From an uncultured Campylobacter sp. (GTDB taxonomy: Bacteria > Campylobacterota > Campylobacteria > Campylobacterales > Campylobacteraceae): a stretch of DNA of 6,339 nt. The position numbers were made by a program, and so were the translations under genes. Location of the stretch: NCBI RefSeq assembly GCF_938041645.1, contig NZ_CALIST010000024.1, positions 1-6,339 of the forward strand, written 5' to 3'. Every line of letters starts with the position of its first letter. Position 1 is the stretch's first letter. A model generated the notes under the pieces. It ran no database searches, was not told the DNA's origin, and saw nothing but the letters and a program-made list of their open reading frames with translations. This document shows positions 5,317-6,339 of the stretch, one piece after another.

Positions 5317-5379
5317 CGGACAAAATAGCGCCACGCAGTAAAAAATCTTAAGCACGAAGCAAGCGAATAGAAAATGCTA

Positions 5380-5409
5380 ACCGAGCCATATAAGACCGAG
5401 CCATATAAG
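5380..5409. repeat. Perfect 15-bp tandem duplication
   Basis: ACCGAGCCATATAAG occurs twice without a spacer (5380-5394 and 5395-5409). The unit is a multiple of three and would add five codons (YMARS/YMARL) to the hydrophobic minus-strand frame without shifting it. It looks like a replication-slippage product and is recent, since the copies are identical. Confidence 0.9.
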
Positions 5410-5425
5410 TAAGATGTGCAGCGCA

Positions 5426-5448
5426 GAATTTTGTGAAATACAAAATTC
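5426..5448. repeat. Short hairpin GAATTTTGT / ACAAAATTC
   Basis: A perfect 9-bp stem (5426-5434 with 5440-5448) closes a five-base GAAAT loop. It is AT-rich and lacks a T-tract on both sides, so it is not a clear terminator. It shares its core word with the inverted repeat at 5274-5316. Confidence 0.6.
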
Positions 5449-5654
5449 CACAACTTATAAAATATAAAATTATGCAGGCAATCGCATAAAGAATCAGCGG
5501 ACTTTAAAGCGCAAGCAAATCGCGCCAGCCCGCCATGATTAAGAACAGGAAACTATTGCCTTCATAAGAGTAGAGGGCAAACACAAAAACGTTTCACAAA
5601 GTAAAAGCAGGCTCGCTTGCCTTAAAGGGCGCAACGGCTAAAAATCGCGTGGGA

Positions 5655-6041
5655 TTAAAAGCTGATATTTTCGCTCTCAGGTACAGCAATAGCGTCGTTT
5701 TTATGCATTTGTTTGGTCTCGATTTTACCAATATCATAAGCGCGCGGAGCAACGGAACCCGCTTTGCGCGAGATGATTCGCATATCGGTGATAGCGCTTG
5801 AAGCGGTACTTATGTAGGCAGTATCGCCTGCAGCCGCATAGTATCTGCTTGCGCGAGCGGTGTAGAGCTCGCCGCTGGATAGGTCTTTAAACGTATATAC
5901 GTAAGCTGTGGAGCTTTGACGAGTGTAGTTTACAATCTCGGATTTGAGCGAGCGTAAGTTGCCTGCAGGCGTCGGAGCGGTGCTTACGGCGCAGCCTGCG
6001 ATGCCAAGAGCCAAAAGTGCGGAAAATATGAAATTTTTCAT
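5655..6041 (-). CDS. Small lipoprotein of unknown function
   Basis: The 128-residue precursor starts MKNFIFSALLALGIAGC. This is a lipoprotein signal with a good lipobox (GIAGC), so signal peptidase II should cut before Cys17 and the cysteine would be acylated. Alanine follows the cysteine; no Asp retention signal is present, so outer membrane location is likely. The mature part (about 112 residues) is rich in Tyr, Ser, Thr and Ala. It looks like a small beta-rich domain, with segments such as TAYVYTFKDLSSGELYTARA and ITDMRIISRKAG, followed by a polar tail. I do not recognise the family. ATG 6041 follows AAGGAT by seven bases. The gene stands alone; the next minus-strand gene is over 800 bases downstream. 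After the stop only a weak stem (AGGC/GCCT followed by TGCTTTT near 5620-5605) could end transcription. Confidence 0.88.
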   Translation of the reverse strand: MKNFIFSALLALGIAGCAVSTAPTPAGNLRSLKSEIVNYTRQSSTAYVYTFKDLSSGELYTARASRYYAAAGDTAYISTASSAITDMRIISRKAGSVAPRAYDIGKIETKQMHKNDAIAVPESENISF

Positions 6042-6339
6042 TCAGTATCCTTATTTGTAAAATTTGAACTTTTAGAGTAGTAGGTTTGGGCTTAAAGTTT
6101 GCTTTTTTGAGAGGCATCGGAGCGGAATTTAAAGAGATCTCTCGACGTTAGGCGAAGCGAGAATGCGCTTTTGGCGATTTTTATATATAAGTGAGGCAAA
6201 TTTAGCGGCAATCGCGAGTGAGACTTAGCAATATCGTCTAAATCAAACGCGATGGAGCTCTAGTTTCTTTTACCGGGTTAGCGCGCATCAGCACTCTTTG
6301 CGGCGCTGACTGCGATATTTGCAAAAATCGGACTCGAAG
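6042..6339. other. Right-hand intergenic region, no gene identified
   Basis: No open frame with a start and ribosome site is seen on either strand. On the minus strand a frame enters from the window edge and stays open for about 33 codons, and another for 19 codons. Either could be the tail of a gene lying beyond the window, but neither shows a recognisable motif. A TATATATAA-like stretch at 6181-6190 could be part of a promoter. The 10-bp palindrome AGAGATCTCT (6133-6142) is probably fortuitous. No convincing promoter for the lipoprotein gene was pinned down. Confidence 0.4.

Larger units (their letters stand above)
5052..5654. other. 600-bp region without a convincing gene; repeats, hairpins and a possible decayed reading frame
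   Basis: Open frames of about 65 codons occur on both strands here (5087-5284 plus, 5256-5453 minus). They lack ribosome sites and any family resemblance, and consist of low-complexity AT-rich words such as GAAATTT and AAAATTT. On the minus strand one frame runs from 5593 to 5348 with a single internal TAA (5506-5504). It reads as a hydrophobic peptide (…FALYSYEGNSFLFLIMAGW…) and may be a decayed membrane-protein gene or an accident of composition. The word TAGCGCCA occurs at 5282-5289 and, as part of ATAGCGCCACGCAGTA, near 5325. Nothing resembling a tRNA, an IS element or a CRISPR array is present. Confidence 0.5.

Noticed and set aside
5887..6117. 76-codon minus-strand frame overlapping the lipoprotein gene
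   Set aside because: It overlaps the signal peptide of the better-supported lipoprotein in another frame and is rich in Lys, Arg and His without any motif.
6310..6339. tRNA T-arm-like bases (TTCGAGTCC) at the minus-strand entry of the window edge
   Set aside because: The following bases give an implausible acceptor strand with no CCA, and only one base before the loop is visible.

Overview
The window looks like a chromosomal segment from a Campylobacter-type member of the Campylobacterota. The main evidence is a full-length Campylobacter major outer membrane porin (MOMP/PorA type) at 3624-4844 on the minus strand. Supporting signs are the periplasmic monohaem cytochrome c, AT-rich intergenic DNA full of AAATTT/AATTTT words, and extended -10 promoters with weak -35 boxes. 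A moderately GC-rich oral species such as C. gracilis would fit, but the species is a guess.

Layout. At 17-86 there is a very long AT-rich inverted repeat, followed at 95-640(-) by a cysteine-type glutathione peroxidase of the QAPG sequence type common in Firmicutes. Next come a structured spacer and the first 42 codons of a short-chain dehydrogenase whose remainder is missing (753-881, -). At 1126-1821(+) is a multi-spanning membrane protein of unknown function with its own extended -10 promoter. At 1958-2179(-) is the C-terminal third of LuxS (AI-2 synthase) without its N-terminal catalytic half. At 2420-3548(-) are a DJ-1/YajL-type protein and, 10 bp upstream of it, a secreted cytochrome c; the two form a likely operon. 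A strong intrinsic terminator (3571-3598) separates them from the porin gene, which has its own promoter.

Upstream of the porin, on the same strand, is a compact candidate small RNA of about 58 nt (4982-5039). It has an extended -10 promoter, a GC-rich 8-bp terminator stem and seven U residues. Its single-stranded part contains 10 nt perfectly complementary to the Shine-Dalgarno region of the porin mRNA. This is the most interesting element of the window. From 5052 to 5654 there is no convincing gene, only repeats, hairpins and a possibly decayed hydrophobic reading frame. A small lipoprotein gene lies at 5655-6041(-), and the last 298 bases hold nothing clear.

How the parts work together. 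The porin, cytochrome, DJ-1 protein, lipoprotein and peroxidase are envelope, electron-transport and peroxide/electrophile-stress functions. Between them lie at least two truncated genes (SDR, luxS), so this appears to be a region that has undergone deletions or insertions around a conserved porin locus.
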